This document shows positions 63,712-64,000 of a stretch of 64,000 nucleotides of DNA, piece by piece. The notes under the pieces were generated by a model that searched no databases, was not told where the DNA came from, and worked only from the letters and a program-made list of their open reading frames with translations. Within the stretch, counting starts at the first letter, position 1. Every line of letters begins with the position of its first letter. The translations under genes were made by a program, and so were the position numbers. The stretch is from Labilibacter marinus (lineage in GTDB: Bacteria; Bacteroidota; Bacteroidia; Bacteroidales; Marinilabiliaceae): the NCBI RefSeq assembly GCF_001659685.2, contig NZ_LXYE02000045.1, forward strand, positions 1-64,000, in the 5' to 3' direction.

Positions 63712-64000
63712 TGCTTCTATATTATAAATATCTTATTATCTATCTGTTATTTTTATTGATGCAAGCTAATTCCTCAGTGAAAAATAAACAAATATAATTT
63801 TATCATTTCAAGTAGAGTTTTAATATACCTATTTCCTTAAAAAGTATACAAGCTAAGTAGAAATGTATACAATTACTTGTGGCAATTCCCTTAGTTTTGT
63901 AATGTGCTTATTCCGTCAGAACGATATGAGTACATCATTGTTAGTTTAGTAATCATTATAATGACCAGTGACTAATTTAATTATGGATAACATCATTAAA
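63712..64000. other. right-edge intergenic region, possible start of next gene
   Basis: Nothing certain lies here. A minus-strand CAAATATA at 63789-63796 reads TATATTTG and could be the -7 box of the porin gene, without a matching -33. An ATG at 63983 (reading MDNIIK) may begin a plus-strand gene cut by the window end; six codons are too few to judge. Confidence 0.3.

Overview
The window is a low-GC bacterial chromosome segment that reads as Bacteroidota. Supporting signs are a type IX secretion and gliding cluster (gldJ, porU, porV), T9SS C-terminal sorting domains, a Y_Y_Y/propeller sensor kinase, TAnnTTTG-type -7 boxes with TTTG -33 boxes, and almost no Shine-Dalgarno sequences. An agar-degrading gene set together with nrfHA ammonifying nitrite reduction suggests a marine, facultatively or strictly anaerobic member, perhaps Marinilabiliales-like. 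The taxonomic placement is inference.

Layout. 1-630: non-coding, with dispersed palindromic repeats. 634-4330: a TPR/LuxR-type regulator, small hypothetical genes, a 21-bp phased repeat array and a short HNH protein. 4465-8319: a defence-like island holding a probable Kiwa pair (kwaA/kwaB) and a tight three-gene operon of HAD phosphatase, phosphoribosyltransferase-like protein and DprA/Smf-like Rossmann protein. An 18-bp perfect hairpin closes it. 8463-15437: an agar or porphyran module (divergent secreted GH16; propeller histidine kinase followed by a GH117-type anhydrogalactosidase). It has no SusC/SusD pair, and the kinase lacks a fused response regulator.

15589-34441 is mostly housekeeping: two identical tRNA-Val(TAC) genes, folC, a PIN-PhoH ATPase, an mtaB-IMPase-lipid A acyltransferase-GT2 operon, murF, gldJ/porU/porV, ispF, a CoA-binding protein, a thioredoxin-like protein and hutU. 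34672-47658: an 84-bp tandem repeat beside a strong promoter, an M28 peptidase fused to an outer-membrane barrel, a PepSY protein, a porin, nrfA/nrfH with a 16-bp Crp/Fnr-like palindrome, a soluble histidine kinase with an alpha/beta hydrolase, and an M23 peptidase divergent from alaS.

47900-63711 is more accessory: a 1026-aa repetitive secreted protein of unknown family, an aspartyl protease/PDZ lipoprotein, MarC, a zinc-ribbon membrane protein, DUF1697, a POT transporter, a DUF438-hemerythrin-PAS protein, a Fic protein inside a pair of imperfect direct repeats, a lipoprotein/pentapeptide-repeat pair, and a LamB-like porin. Dispersed intergenic repeats (REP-like hairpins, 42/84-bp translatable repeats, a 50-bp palindromic-ended element) fill most long gaps.

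The best candidates for under-described biology are the HAD-PRTase-DprA operon beside Kiwa, the 21-bp phased array, the unknown 1026-aa protein, and the relation between the 42-bp and 84-bp intergenic repeats. All function calls come from reading motifs. No database search was run.
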